DNA from: JADHLN01 sp965658435
Lineage (GTDB): Bacteria > Pseudomonadota > Alphaproteobacteria > Rickettsiales > JABIRX01
NCBI GenBank assembly: GCA_965658435.1
Contig: CBFHSE010000008.1
Location: forward strand, 1-42,450
DNA: 42,450 nucleotides
Direction: 5' to 3'
Shown: piece by piece, positions 24,294 through 32,659 of the stretch
Numbering within the stretch: position 1 is the first letter of the stretch
Layout: every line of letters starts with the position of its first letter
The notes under the pieces: model-generated
The model's database searches: none
What the model saw: only the letters and a program-made list of their open reading frames with translations
Told to the model about the DNA's origin: nothing
Translations under genes and position numbers: made by a program

Positions 24294-24926
24294 TTATTCG
24301 TTAATATTATCTTCTTTGTAAACCCAGACTTTTACACCAATTACACCATATGATGTATTTGCTTCAGCTAATGCATAATCTACACCAGCTCTAAGTGTAT
24401 GTAATGGAACTCTACCTTCCCTGTACCATTCAACTCTTGCAATCTCGGCACCTGATAATCTACCTGAGCAATTAACTCTTATTCCTTTAGCACCAAGCCT
24501 TATAGCAGCTTGAATTGATTTCTTCATTGCTCTTTTATAAGAGATTCTTCTTTCTATTTGATTTGCTATTGTCTGCGCTATTAACTCAGCATTAGTTTCT
24601 GGTTTTTTAACTTCTACTATATTAAGACTTACTTCAGCTCCAGTAATTTTTGAAAATTTATTTTTTATTTTTTCTATGTCAGAACCTCTTTTACCAATTA
24701 TAATTCCAGGTCTAGCTGTTTGGATAGTAATTGATAACTTTTTTGCTTGTCTTTCTATGATAACCTTACTTATCGCGGCATTTTTAATATTGTCATTAAT
24801 ATATTTCCTGATTTTAAAATCTTCACTGAGTGATTTAACATATTCTTTTCCCTCTGCAAACCAGCGGGAATCCCATGTTTTACTGTAGCCTACTCTAAAG
24901 CCTATTGGATTTACTTTCTGTCCCAT
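24294..24926 (-). CDS. rpsC: 30S ribosomal protein S3 (uS3)
   Basis: Small-subunit head protein at the mRNA entry channel with helicase role. MGQKVNPIGFRVG is the invariant start. The KH domain has IIIGKRGSDIEKI, and the C-terminal domain ends near ANTSYGVIGVKVWVYKED. At 210 residues it is normal for alphaproteobacteria. It lies 2 nt after rplV. Confidence 0.98.
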   Translation of the reverse strand: MGQKVNPIGFRVGYSKTWDSRWFAEGKEYVKSLSEDFKIRKYINDNIKNAAISKVIIERQAKKLSITIQTARPGIIIGKRGSDIEKIKNKFSKITGAEVSLNIVEVKKPETNAELIAQTIANQIERRISYKRAMKKSIQAAIRLGAKGIRVNCSGRLSGAEIARVEWYREGRVPLHTLRAGVDYALAEANTSYGVIGVKVWVYKEDNINE

Positions 24927-24928
24927 TT

Positions 24929-25300
24929 TTAACTAATCTCTTTAACTATTATTTCTAAATTACTGAATGGCTTCAATATTCTTGCACCTCTACCCCTTGC
25001 TCTTGCTCTAAATCTTTTCATAACAATAGATTTACCAACATTAACTCTTGATACAACAAGATTATCAATATCTAAATCATGATTATTCTCAGCATTTGCT
25101 ATTGCTGAATTTAGAGCATTCTTGACTATTTTAGCCACTCTTTTTTGCGAAAATTGTAACTGCACTAAAGCATCAGATGCCTTACTACCTCTTATTAAAT
25201 CTGCAACTAAACACAGTTTTTGTGGGCTTATTCTAATTGATTTTACAAAGCATCTTGCTTCGCTATCTTTAACTCTTCTATTTTTCTTTACTTGTGCCAT
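24929..25300 (-). CDS. rplV: 50S ribosomal protein L22 (uL22)
   Basis: Lines the peptide exit tunnel; the extended beta-hairpin is a site of macrolide resistance in other bacteria. SIRISPQKLCLVADLIRG and KSIVMKRFRARARGRG are family blocks. Its 123 residues are slightly longer than in E. coli (110). It lies 2 nt after rpsS. Confidence 0.97.
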   Translation of the reverse strand: MAQVKKNRRVKDSEARCFVKSIRISPQKLCLVADLIRGSKASDALVQLQFSQKRVAKIVKNALNSAIANAENNHDLDIDNLVVSRVNVGKSIVMKRFRARARGRGARILKPFSNLEIIVKEIS

Positions 25301-25302
25301 AA

Positions 25303-25581
25303 TTAACTCTTCTTAGCTTTTTTGTCTCCATGACCATGATATGTTCTTGTAGGAGAAAATTCACCTAATTTGTGATTAACCATATCTTCTTTAACTTGAA
25401 CTGGTATAAATTTTTTACCATTATATACACAAAATGTTAAACCAACAAAATCAGGTATTATTGTTGAGCGCCTTGAGAATGTTTTAATCATAACGTTAAG
25501 CTTACCTGAAGCAATAACCTCTTGCGCTTTTTTAAGTAAATATCCGTCTATAAATGGTGGTTTCCAAACTGATCTAGCCAT
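25303..25581 (-). CDS. rpsS: 30S ribosomal protein S19 (uS19)
   Basis: Small-subunit head protein forming a bridge and binding S13. MARSVWKPPFIDGYLL, RRSTIIPDFVGLTFCVYNG and HKLGEFSPTRTYHGHG are diagnostic. The 92-residue length is standard. It lies 8 nt after rplB. Confidence 0.98.
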   Translation of the reverse strand: MARSVWKPPFIDGYLLKKAQEVIASGKLNVMIKTFSRRSTIIPDFVGLTFCVYNGKKFIPVQVKEDMVNHKLGEFSPTRTYHGHGDKKAKKS

Positions 25582-25589
25582 AATTATCC

Positions 25590-26414
25590 TTATTTTTTAT
25601 ATCTTCTTCTTATTATAAATTTATTTGTAGATTTATTGTTTCTTGTACGTAAACCTTTTGTTTTCTTTCCCCAAGGAGTTACAGGATGCCTTCCTCCTGA
25701 TGTCTTACCTTCACCACCTCCATGTGGGTGATCAACAGGATTCATTGCAACACCTCTAACTGTTGGTCTTTTACCCATCCATATTTTTCTTCCAGCCTTA
25801 CCAAATTTTTGATTTTGATTATCAGTATTAGAAACCACGCCAATGGTTGCCATTGCATTTTCTGGAACAAGTCTAAATTCTCCTGATCTTAATTTAACTT
25901 GAACATAACCATTATCTTTTCCAACAATTTGAGCATATGCACCTGCACTCCTTGCTAATTGTCCTCCTTTACCAGGTTTCATTTCTATGTTATGAACTAT
26001 TGTACCCACAGGAATATTTTTAACCTGCATTGCGTTCCCAATATTTATTTCACCTTTAATTGATGATATTACTTTATCACCAACTTTAACTTTATTAGGA
26101 GAAATTATATATGAATATTCACCATCATTATATTTAATTAAAGCTATGAATGAAGTTCTATTTGGATCATATTCAATTCTTTCAATAGTAGCTTCAATGC
26201 CAAATTTTCTTCTCTTGAAATCTATAACTCTATATGTTCTTTTATGACCTCCACCAATATGTCTAGTCGTAATATGTCCATGATTATTTCTTCCTCCAGT
26301 CTTTTTAAGACCTTTTGTCAGTTTTTTATATGGTTTTCCTGACCATAATTTATCAGCTACTAATACTAACTGTCTTTGAGATGGGGTAGTTGGTTCGTAT
26401 TTTCTAAGAGCCAT
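25590..26414 (-). CDS. rplB: 50S ribosomal protein L2 (uL2)
   Basis: Core large-subunit protein needed for subunit joining and peptidyl-transferase assembly. KTGGRNNHGHITTRHIGGGH and MNPVDHPHGGGEGKT, with the conserved histidine, are visible; the end is KFIIRRRYKK. Its 274 residues are standard. It shares one base with the rplW stop. Confidence 0.98.
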   Translation of the reverse strand: MALRKYEPTTPSQRQLVLVADKLWSGKPYKKLTKGLKKTGGRNNHGHITTRHIGGGHKRTYRVIDFKRRKFGIEATIERIEYDPNRTSFIALIKYNDGEYSYIISPNKVKVGDKVISSIKGEINIGNAMQVKNIPVGTIVHNIEMKPGKGGQLARSAGAYAQIVGKDNGYVQVKLRSGEFRLVPENAMATIGVVSNTDNQNQKFGKAGRKIWMGKRPTVRGVAMNPVDHPHGGGEGKTSGGRHPVTPWGKKTKGLRTRNNKSTNKFIIRRRYKK

Positions 26415-26713
26415 TATTTAATACCTGCTGTAATATCAATTGGTTTTTCTAATTTAATGTTAAATTTTTTATAATTTGATCTAATTCCTATTTTACCTTT
26501 AAATCTTTTTTTCTTACCCTTAACTAATAGAGAAGATATTTTAATAATTTTTGCATCTTTATATAAAAAGGTAATTGCTTTCTCTATTTCTTTTTTAGTT
26601 ATATCTGCAGGTGCTTTAAATGAAACAAAACCATCTTCAGAGATTTTAAGAGATTTCTCTGTAATTAAGGGGTTAATCCTACCTATAATATTATATGTCT
26701 TACTATTTTGCAT
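26414..26713 (-). CDS. rplW: 50S ribosomal protein L23 (uL23)
   Basis: Exit-tunnel protein that docks trigger factor and SRP. PLITEKSL, VSFKAPADITKKEI and AITFLYKDAKI match the family; the 99-residue length is normal. Its start lies 11 nt inside the end of rplD, the longest overlap in the cluster. Confidence 0.96.
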   Translation of the reverse strand: MQNSKTYNIIGRINPLITEKSLKISEDGFVSFKAPADITKKEIEKAITFLYKDAKIIKISSLLVKGKKKRFKGKIGIRSNYKKFNIKLEKPIDITAGIK

Positions 26714-27332
26714 TATTAATCCTTTCTTCTATTTTTTTAATAGCAGTTTCAGTAACATATAATTTATCATGATTCATGATGTCATATACGTTAGCACCTT
26801 CCGCCTTTAAGAAATTGATATTTTTTAAATTTCTAATTGATTTTAAAAAATTATTATCAGTTTCAGATGATACAATAAATAATATTTTCTTTTTGCAATC
26901 ATCTATAATGTGAGCTAATTTTTTTGTCTCAGCTTTATTTAATTTTGGCTCATTAATTAAATCAATTGTTTTGTTTTTTACATGGAATGCTATAGAATTA
27001 ACTAGGCCTAATTTTCTTATTTTTTTTGGTAATTTAGTGTTGTGCGTCCTTGGTACTGGGCCAAAAACAGTTGCCCCACCTCTAAATTGAGTAACTCTTT
27101 TACTACCTTGCCTAGCGTTACCTGTTCCTTTTTGTCTAAAAGGCTTTGCTGTAGTTCCTCTAATCTCAGAAATTGTTTTTACTTTATGTGTTCCAGCTCT
27201 AGATAAATTTCTTTGCCAATGAATTACATCCTTAATAATATCTAGCCTTATATCTTTAAGGCAAAATAACTTTGGCGCTGATTTCCTAGATAACTCCTTA
27301 TTAGCAATAACATCAATTAATTTAAGCTCCAT
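26703..27332 (-). CDS. rplD: 50S ribosomal protein L4 (uL4)
   Basis: Large-subunit protein with a loop reaching the exit tunnel; in E. coli it represses the S10 operon. GTTAKPFRQKGTGNARQGSK and GGATVFGPVPR are diagnostic. Its 209 residues are normal. No S10-leader-like structure was recognised, because the cluster runs straight on from tuf. Confidence 0.97.
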   Translation of the reverse strand: MELKLIDVIANKELSRKSAPKLFCLKDIRLDIIKDVIHWQRNLSRAGTHKVKTISEIRGTTAKPFRQKGTGNARQGSKRVTQFRGGATVFGPVPRTHNTKLPKKIRKLGLVNSIAFHVKNKTIDLINEPKLNKAETKKLAHIIDDCKKKILFIVSSETDNNFLKSIRNLKNINFLKAEGANVYDIMNHDKLYVTETAIKKIEERINNAK

Positions 27333-27340
27333 TTTATTAC

Positions 27341-28102
27341 CTAACTATCTTTTTTTTCTTGGTTAGCATCAGGATTCCCACTTTTATTTTCAGCTATATT
27401 TTTCTTGTCATCAATTAAATCGTTAGATGATTTCTTTTCTAACTCTTTAAATGAAGCTGGAAATGCAACAGATGAGGGAAGTGATTTTTTTACGGAATCT
27501 TTAATTATTAATAATGATCCTTTTTTACCTGGAACGGCACCCCTTATGAAGATTAGCTCGTTTTCTTGATCAATTTTTAATATTTCAAGATTTTGTATAG
27601 TTATTTTACTATCACCAAGATGACCAGCCATTTTTTTACCCTTAAATACTTTTCCAGGATCTTGACATTGACCGGTTGAACCATGTGATCTATGAGATAT
27701 AGATACACCATGAGTAGCTTCTAAACCACCAAAACCATGTCTTTTCATACCTCCAGCAAATCCCTTACCAATTGTTTTACCTTGAACATCAACAAATTGA
27801 CCTTCTAGAAAGTGATTTAATGTTATGATAGAACCTATTTTAAATTCAGATATTTTATCTGTTTTAAATTCTTTTCTTACTGACTTGTAAGTTGACTTTA
27901 GCTTCTCATACTCATTTGCTTGTGGCTTATTAATGTTTTTTTTACTTTTATCAAATGCCGCAATTTGAACATTGTTATTATTAACATCTAATTTAGTTAC
28001 AATAGTTTCGGGACACTCTAATATTGTAACTGGATGATGGTCACCATATTCATCAAAATATCTTGTCATTCCTATTTTTTTTGCAACTAAACCTATTCTC
28101 AT
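27341..28102 (-). CDS. rplC: 50S ribosomal protein L3 (uL3) with a long charged C-terminal tail
   Basis: Early-assembly large-subunit protein reaching the peptidyl-transferase centre. GKTIGKGFAGGMKRHGFGG, THGVSISHRSHGSTGQCQDP (with the Gln that is methylated in other bacteria) and VFKGKKMAGH are typical. At 253 residues it is about 40 longer than usual (about 209). The excess is a C-terminal tail rich in Lys, Asp, Asn and Ser after the normal end of the fold. Confidence 0.97.
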   Translation of the reverse strand: MRIGLVAKKIGMTRYFDEYGDHHPVTILECPETIVTKLDVNNNNVQIAAFDKSKKNINKPQANEYEKLKSTYKSVRKEFKTDKISEFKIGSIITLNHFLEGQFVDVQGKTIGKGFAGGMKRHGFGGLEATHGVSISHRSHGSTGQCQDPGKVFKGKKMAGHLGDSKITIQNLEILKIDQENELIFIRGAVPGKKGSLLIIKDSVKKSLPSSVAFPASFKELEKKSSNDLIDDKKNIAENKSGNPDANQEKKDS

Positions 28103-28103
28103 T

Positions 28104-28418
28104 TTAGGCCTCTAATAATTTTATATCTACATCTACTCCTGCAGCTAAGTCTAGCTTTCTTAAAGCTTCAATAGTTTCTGCTGTTGGTGAGATGAAAATA
28201 ATTGATTTATATGTTCTTACCTCAAACTGTTCACGAGACTCTTTATCTACGTGAGGAGATCTATTTACGGTATATTTTTTTATTTTTTTTGGTAACGGAA
28301 CTGGCCCACTTACATCTGCTCCTGTTCTTTTAACAGTCGAAACTATTTCACTCGCTGATTGAAAAACCAGGTTATGATCAAATGATTTTAGCCTTATTCT
28401 AATCCTTTGTTTTAACAT
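28104..28418 (-). CDS. rpsJ: 30S ribosomal protein S10 (uS10)
   Basis: Small-subunit head protein, also the NusE transcription antitermination factor. IRIRLKSFDHNLVFQSA, TGADVSGPVPLPKKIKKYTV (20 residues) and SPHVDKESREQFEVRTYK are invariant blocks. The 104-residue length is standard. It lies 6 nt after tuf. Confidence 0.98.
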   Translation of the reverse strand: MLKQRIRIRLKSFDHNLVFQSASEIVSTVKRTGADVSGPVPLPKKIKKYTVNRSPHVDKESREQFEVRTYKSIIFISPTAETIEALRKLDLAAGVDVDIKLLEA

Positions 28419-28424
28419 TAATTT

Positions 28425-29606
28425 CTATTCAATAATTTTACTAACTACACCAGAACCAACTGTACGACCTCCTTCTCTTACTGCAAAACGCATACCTTCT
28501 GACATCGCAACTGGATTAATCAATTCTATCGTTAATTCTACATTATCTCCCGGCATCACCATCTCTGTTCCTTTAGGCAACTCTATGCTTCCTGTTACAT
28601 CTGTTGTACGCATATAAAATTGTGGACGGTAATTACTAAAAAATGCTGTATGCCTTCCTCCTTCTTCTTTTGTTAATATATATAATTGTGCCGTAAATTT
28701 CTTATGAGGTGTTATACTGCCAGGCTTAGATATTACTTGACCTCTTTGGATGTCTTCTCTTTTCAATCCTCGCAATAATATACCTACATTATCTCCTGCT
28801 TGACCTTCATTCAACAATTTACGAAACATCTCAACACCTGTACATGTTGTCTTTTGCGTCTCTTTTAACCCAACTATCTCTATCTCCTCTCCTACCTTCA
28901 CTATACCTTGCTCAATTCTTCCTGTCGCTACTGTCCCTCTTCCTGATATGGAAAATACATCCTCAACTGACATTAAAAAATCTCCGTCTATTGCGCGCTC
29001 AGGATCAGGAAAATCATTATCTATAGCTGATATTAACGCCTCTATAGACGCCTTCCCTAAGCCTCCTTCATCCTTCCCCTCTAATGAACTTAATGCACTC
29101 CCTTTTATTATTGTGATGTCATCACCAGGAAAATCATATTGGCTTAATAAATCCCTTACTTCAACCTCTACCAACTCCAATAACTCTTCGTCATCTACTT
29201 GGTCACATTTATTTAAATATACCACTAAATTTTTTACACCTACTTGACGCGATAATAATATATGCTCTCTTGTTTGTGGCATAGGACCATCCGCTGCACT
29301 AACTACTAATATCGCTCCGTCCATCTGTGCAGCTCCAGTTATCATATTCTTTACGTAATCCGCGTGACCAGGACAATCTACATGCGCATAGTGACGCTTC
29401 TCACTCTCATATTCTACGTGAGCTGTTTGTATTGTTATTCCTCTCGCCTTCTCCTCAGGTGCCTTGTCTATCTCGTCATATCCTAGCTTCTCTGATCCAA
29501 AATATTTCAATATCGCTGCTGTTAATGTAGTCTTACCATGATCTACGTGACCTATAGTTCCCACATTTAAATGTACTTTTCCTCTTTCAAATACTTCTTT
29601 AGACAT
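28425..29606 (-). CDS. tuf: elongation factor Tu
   Basis: GTPase that delivers aminoacyl-tRNA to the ribosome. The motifs are GHVDHGKT (P-loop), RGITIQTAHVEYE (switch I), DCPGHADYV, NKCDQVD and SAL. Domains II and III are complete; the length is 393 residues. It follows fusA by 30 nt with a GGTG Shine-Dalgarno sequence. The third-position base use is unlike its neighbours: many GGG, AAG, GAG, GCG, TTG and CGT codons, and ATA as the main isoleucine codon, where neighbours prefer A- or T-ending codons and AGA. The protein is a normal bacterial EF-Tu, so gene conversion with a second tuf copy or replacement by transfer is possible. Confidence 0.98.
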   Translation of the reverse strand: MSKEVFERGKVHLNVGTIGHVDHGKTTLTAAILKYFGSEKLGYDEIDKAPEEKARGITIQTAHVEYESEKRHYAHVDCPGHADYVKNMITGAAQMDGAILVVSAADGPMPQTREHILLSRQVGVKNLVVYLNKCDQVDDEELLELVEVEVRDLLSQYDFPGDDITIIKGSALSSLEGKDEGGLGKASIEALISAIDNDFPDPERAIDGDFLMSVEDVFSISGRGTVATGRIEQGIVKVGEEIEIVGLKETQKTTCTGVEMFRKLLNEGQAGDNVGILLRGLKREDIQRGQVISKPGSITPHKKFTAQLYILTKEEGGRHTAFFSNYRPQFYMRTTDVTGSIELPKGTEMVMPGDNVELTIELINPVAMSEGMRFAVREGGRTVGSGVVSKIIE

Positions 29607-29636
29607 AATTACACCATTAAAAAAATTATAATATAT

Positions 29637-31715
29637 TTAAGCAATTTTTGCTTTTATTTCATCTGCAACCTGCTGTGGAACTTGCTCATAATGAGCAAAT
29701 TGCATAGTAAATTGCGCTCTACCTTGAGACATAGATCTCAATTCATTAACATATCCAAACATAGATGCAAGAGGAACATGCGAATTTATTACTTGCGCAT
29801 TTGCTCTTGGCTCCATTCCGTTAACTTGCCCCCTTCTTGAATTAAGATCACCTATAATGTCACCCATATATTCTTCGGGAGTAATTATTTCTACCTTCAT
29901 TATTGGCTCTAATAGAACTGGCTTTGCATTTGTCATCGCTTCTCTAAATGCTGCTTTAGTTGCTATTTCAAACGCTAATACTGATGAATCCACATCATGA
30001 TAGGCACCATCCAATAATGTAGTTTTAAGATCCACAACTGGATATCCAGCCACAACACCTGAGTTACAACTTTGCTCTAATCCTTTTATAACGCCTGGTA
30101 TATATTCTTTTGGAACATTACCACCGACAATCTTGCTTACAAAATTAAAACCCTCTCCTTTTTCATTTGCTTCAAATAATATTTTAACTCTCGCAAATTG
30201 ACCAGCACCACCAGTTTGCTTTTTATGAGTATAATCTACTTCATATGATTGAGTTATAGTTTCTCTATAGGCAACTTGAGGAGCACCTATATTTGCATCA
30301 ACTTTAAATTCTCTTTTTAATCTATCTACGATGATTTCTAGATGCAGCTCGCCCATTCCTTTAAGAATAGTTTGCCCATTTTCTTCATCAGATGATATTC
30401 TAAGAGAAGGATCTTCAGAAGCAAGTCTTGATAGAGCAAGACCCATTTTTTCTTGATCTCCAGTTGATTTTGGCTCTACCGCCACTTCAATAACTGGATC
30501 AGGAAACTCCATTCTTTCTAGTATTATTGGAGAATCTTGCTTACATAATGTATCGCCAGTAGTTGTGTTTTTTAGTCCCGCTAGAGCGATAATATCACCT
30601 GCTTTAGCTTCTTTTATGTCTTCACGATGATTTGAATGCATAAGAAGCATCCTTCCAATTCTTTCTTTTTGAGATTTAACAGGATTATATATTGTGTCCC
30701 CTGCCTTTAATATACCAGAATAAATTCTTACAAAGCTAAGAGACCCTACAAATGGATCTGTCATTATTTTAAATGCAAGAGCAGATAATGGCTCGTTTTC
30801 ATCTGACTTACGAATTAATTTCTTCTCTTCATCTCTTACATCAACACCTTCAACATGACCTACATCAAGTGGAGAAGGCAAATAGTCAACTACTGCATCA
30901 AGCAATGTTTGCACACCTTTATTTTTAAAAGCAGACCCGCATAATACAGGTACAAAAGCACGATTTATCACACCTTTTCTAATAGCAGATTTAAGCTCTT
31001 CGTTACTAACCTCTTCACCTGATAAATATTTTTCTAACAATTTATCATCTTGCTCAACAGCAGTTTCTATTAATTTTTCACGATATTCTATAGCCTTATC
31101 TTTTATATCATCAGCTATCTCGCCACATTCAAATTCAGCTCCTAATGTCTCAGCCTTCCATATAATTTGCTGCATATTAATTAAATCCACCAAACCAACA
31201 AAATCTTCGCCAGAACCAATTGGTAATTGCAGTACTAACGGATTAGCACCCAACCTATCAACAATCATATCTACACATCTGTAGAAATTTGCTCCAGTTC
31301 TATCCATTTTATTAACAAAACAGATTCTTGGAACTTCATATTTATCAGCTTGACGCCATACTGTTTCAGATTGAGGCTCAACACCCGCAACACCATCAAA
31401 CACAGCAACAGCGCCGTCTAACACTCTTAAAGATCTTTCAACTTCAATTGTAAAATCCACGTGACCTGGAGTGTCTATTATATTGATTCTATTTTTATTC
31501 CAAAAACATGTAGTTGCCGCTGAAGTAATAGTAATCCCTCTTTCTTGCTCTTGCTCCATCCAATCCATTGTTGCTGCACCATCATGAACTTCACCAATTT
31601 TATGAGATTTACCCGTGTAATATAGTATTCTTTCTGTAGTTGTTGTTTTACCAGCATCAATATGAGCCATGATACCGATATTTCTATAATTATTTAAATC
31701 ATATTTGAAGGACAT
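29637..31715 (-). CDS. fusA: elongation factor G
   Basis: Translocase GTPase that moves tRNA and mRNA after peptide transfer. The G domain shows AHIDAGKTTTTERIL, DTPGHVDFTIEVERSL and NKMDRTGANF; domains III-V follow, with GMGELHLEII and EPIMKVEIITPEEYMG. Its 692 residues are standard. It sits between rpsG (19 nt upstream) and tuf, the ancestral str-operon order, which Rickettsia has broken. Confidence 0.98.
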   Translation of the reverse strand: MSFKYDLNNYRNIGIMAHIDAGKTTTTERILYYTGKSHKIGEVHDGAATMDWMEQEQERGITITSAATTCFWNKNRINIIDTPGHVDFTIEVERSLRVLDGAVAVFDGVAGVEPQSETVWRQADKYEVPRICFVNKMDRTGANFYRCVDMIVDRLGANPLVLQLPIGSGEDFVGLVDLINMQQIIWKAETLGAEFECGEIADDIKDKAIEYREKLIETAVEQDDKLLEKYLSGEEVSNEELKSAIRKGVINRAFVPVLCGSAFKNKGVQTLLDAVVDYLPSPLDVGHVEGVDVRDEEKKLIRKSDENEPLSALAFKIMTDPFVGSLSFVRIYSGILKAGDTIYNPVKSQKERIGRMLLMHSNHREDIKEAKAGDIIALAGLKNTTTGDTLCKQDSPIILERMEFPDPVIEVAVEPKSTGDQEKMGLALSRLASEDPSLRISSDEENGQTILKGMGELHLEIIVDRLKREFKVDANIGAPQVAYRETITQSYEVDYTHKKQTGGAGQFARVKILFEANEKGEGFNFVSKIVGGNVPKEYIPGVIKGLEQSCNSGVVAGYPVVDLKTTLLDGAYHDVDSSVLAFEIATKAAFREAMTNAKPVLLEPIMKVEIITPEEYMGDIIGDLNSRRGQVNGMEPRANAQVINSHVPLASMFGYVNELRSMSQGRAQFTMQFAHYEQVPQQVADEIKAKIA

Positions 31716-31734
31716 ATTTTTGTACTCTATTTAA

Positions 31735-32205
31735 TTACCATCTGTAATGAGAAAACGCTCTATTGGCTTCTGCCATTTTATGAGTGTTTTCCTTTGTTTT
31801 AAGTGAAGCACCCCTACCATTTGATATATCCATTATCTCTGAAGCTAATTTTTGTACTGACGTTCTTTCACTTCTTTTACTTATTGCTGCAAGAATCCAT
31901 CTAATAGCAAGAGCTCTTGCTCTGCTTGGCTTAACATCAACAGGAACTTGATATGTAGCTCCACCAACACGCCTAGATTTAACCTCTATTTTTGGCTCCA
32001 CTTCACTAACAGCCTCTTCAAAAATTGTAATAGCTGGTTTTTTTAGCTTTTCTTCTACCATTGAAAATGCTTGATATACTATTGACCTTGCAGTGGATTT
32101 TTTACCATCTTTCATAAGATTATTTATAAATTTAGCTACCAAGATACTTTTATATCTTGGATCTGGTAGAATCTCTCTTTTTTCTGCTGAATGACGTCTT
32201 GACAT
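31735..32205 (-). CDS. rpsG: 30S ribosomal protein S7 (uS7)
   Basis: Assembly initiator of the 30S head. MSRRHSAEKREILPDPRY, KFINNLMKDGKKSTA, RRVGGATYQVPVDV and the end HKMAEANRAFSHYRW are typical. Its 156 residues are standard. In E. coli S7 represses the str operon. It lies 8 nt after rpsL. Confidence 0.98.
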   Translation of the reverse strand: MSRRHSAEKREILPDPRYKSILVAKFINNLMKDGKKSTARSIVYQAFSMVEEKLKKPAITIFEEAVSEVEPKIEVKSRRVGGATYQVPVDVKPSRARALAIRWILAAISKRSERTSVQKLASEIMDISNGRGASLKTKENTHKMAEANRAFSHYRW

Positions 32206-32213
32206 ATTTTAAA

Positions 32214-32585
32214 TTATTTTGGTTTTTTTACTCCGTAACGAGATCTCGCTTGCTTTCTATCTTGCACTCCTTGAGTGTCTAACGAACCTCTGACTATCTT
32301 ATATCTTACACCAGGCAAGTCTTTTACTCTTCCTCCTCTTAAAAGAACAACTGAGTGCTCTTGTAAATTGTGACCTTCGCCAGGCACATAAGCTATAACT
32401 TCCTGTTTGTTTGTTAATCTAACACGAGCTACTTTTCTAAGAGCTGAGTTTGGTTTTTTTGGTGTTGTTGTATAAACTCTTACGCACACACCTCGTTTTT
32501 GGGAACAGCGTGATAAAGCAGGAGAGTTAGTTCTTTTAGTCGGAGATTTTCTTGGCCTCCTTACTAATTGGTTAATAGTTGGCAT
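32214..32585 (-). CDS. rpsL: 30S ribosomal protein S12 (uS12)
   Basis: Decoding-centre protein. MPTINQLVRRPRKSP is the standard start, TTPKKPNSALRKVARV carries the lysine linked to streptomycin response in other bacteria (here the wild-type Lys), and GGRVKDLPGVRYKIVRG holds the Asp that is methylthiolated in many species. Its 123 residues are standard. First gene of the str-S10-spc run; a good promoter lies at 32619-32646. Confidence 0.98.
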   Translation of the reverse strand: MPTINQLVRRPRKSPTKRTNSPALSRCSQKRGVCVRVYTTTPKKPNSALRKVARVRLTNKQEVIAYVPGEGHNLQEHSVVLLRGGRVKDLPGVRYKIVRGSLDTQGVQDRKQARSRYGVKKPK

Positions 32586-32618
32586 ATTTTTTAATTAAAT
32601 TTACTGAAATATCGCATT

Positions 32619-32646
32619 AAAATATACGGTTTGTAGATTTCGTCAA
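32619..32646 (-). promoter_or_regulatory. promoter of the str operon (rpsL)
   Basis: Minus strand TTGACG (32641-32646), 16 bp, TATTTT (32619-32624). Initiation near 32612 leaves a leader of about 27 nt before rpsL. It lies in the 74-nt gap after pccA, which is read in the same direction, so read-through from pccBA is also possible. Confidence 0.55.
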
Positions 32647-32659
32647 GAAATTTATTTTA

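Noticed and set aside
28844..29530. Several plus-strand open frames opposite tuf
   Set aside because: They mirror the unusual third-position composition of tuf and show no protein-family features.
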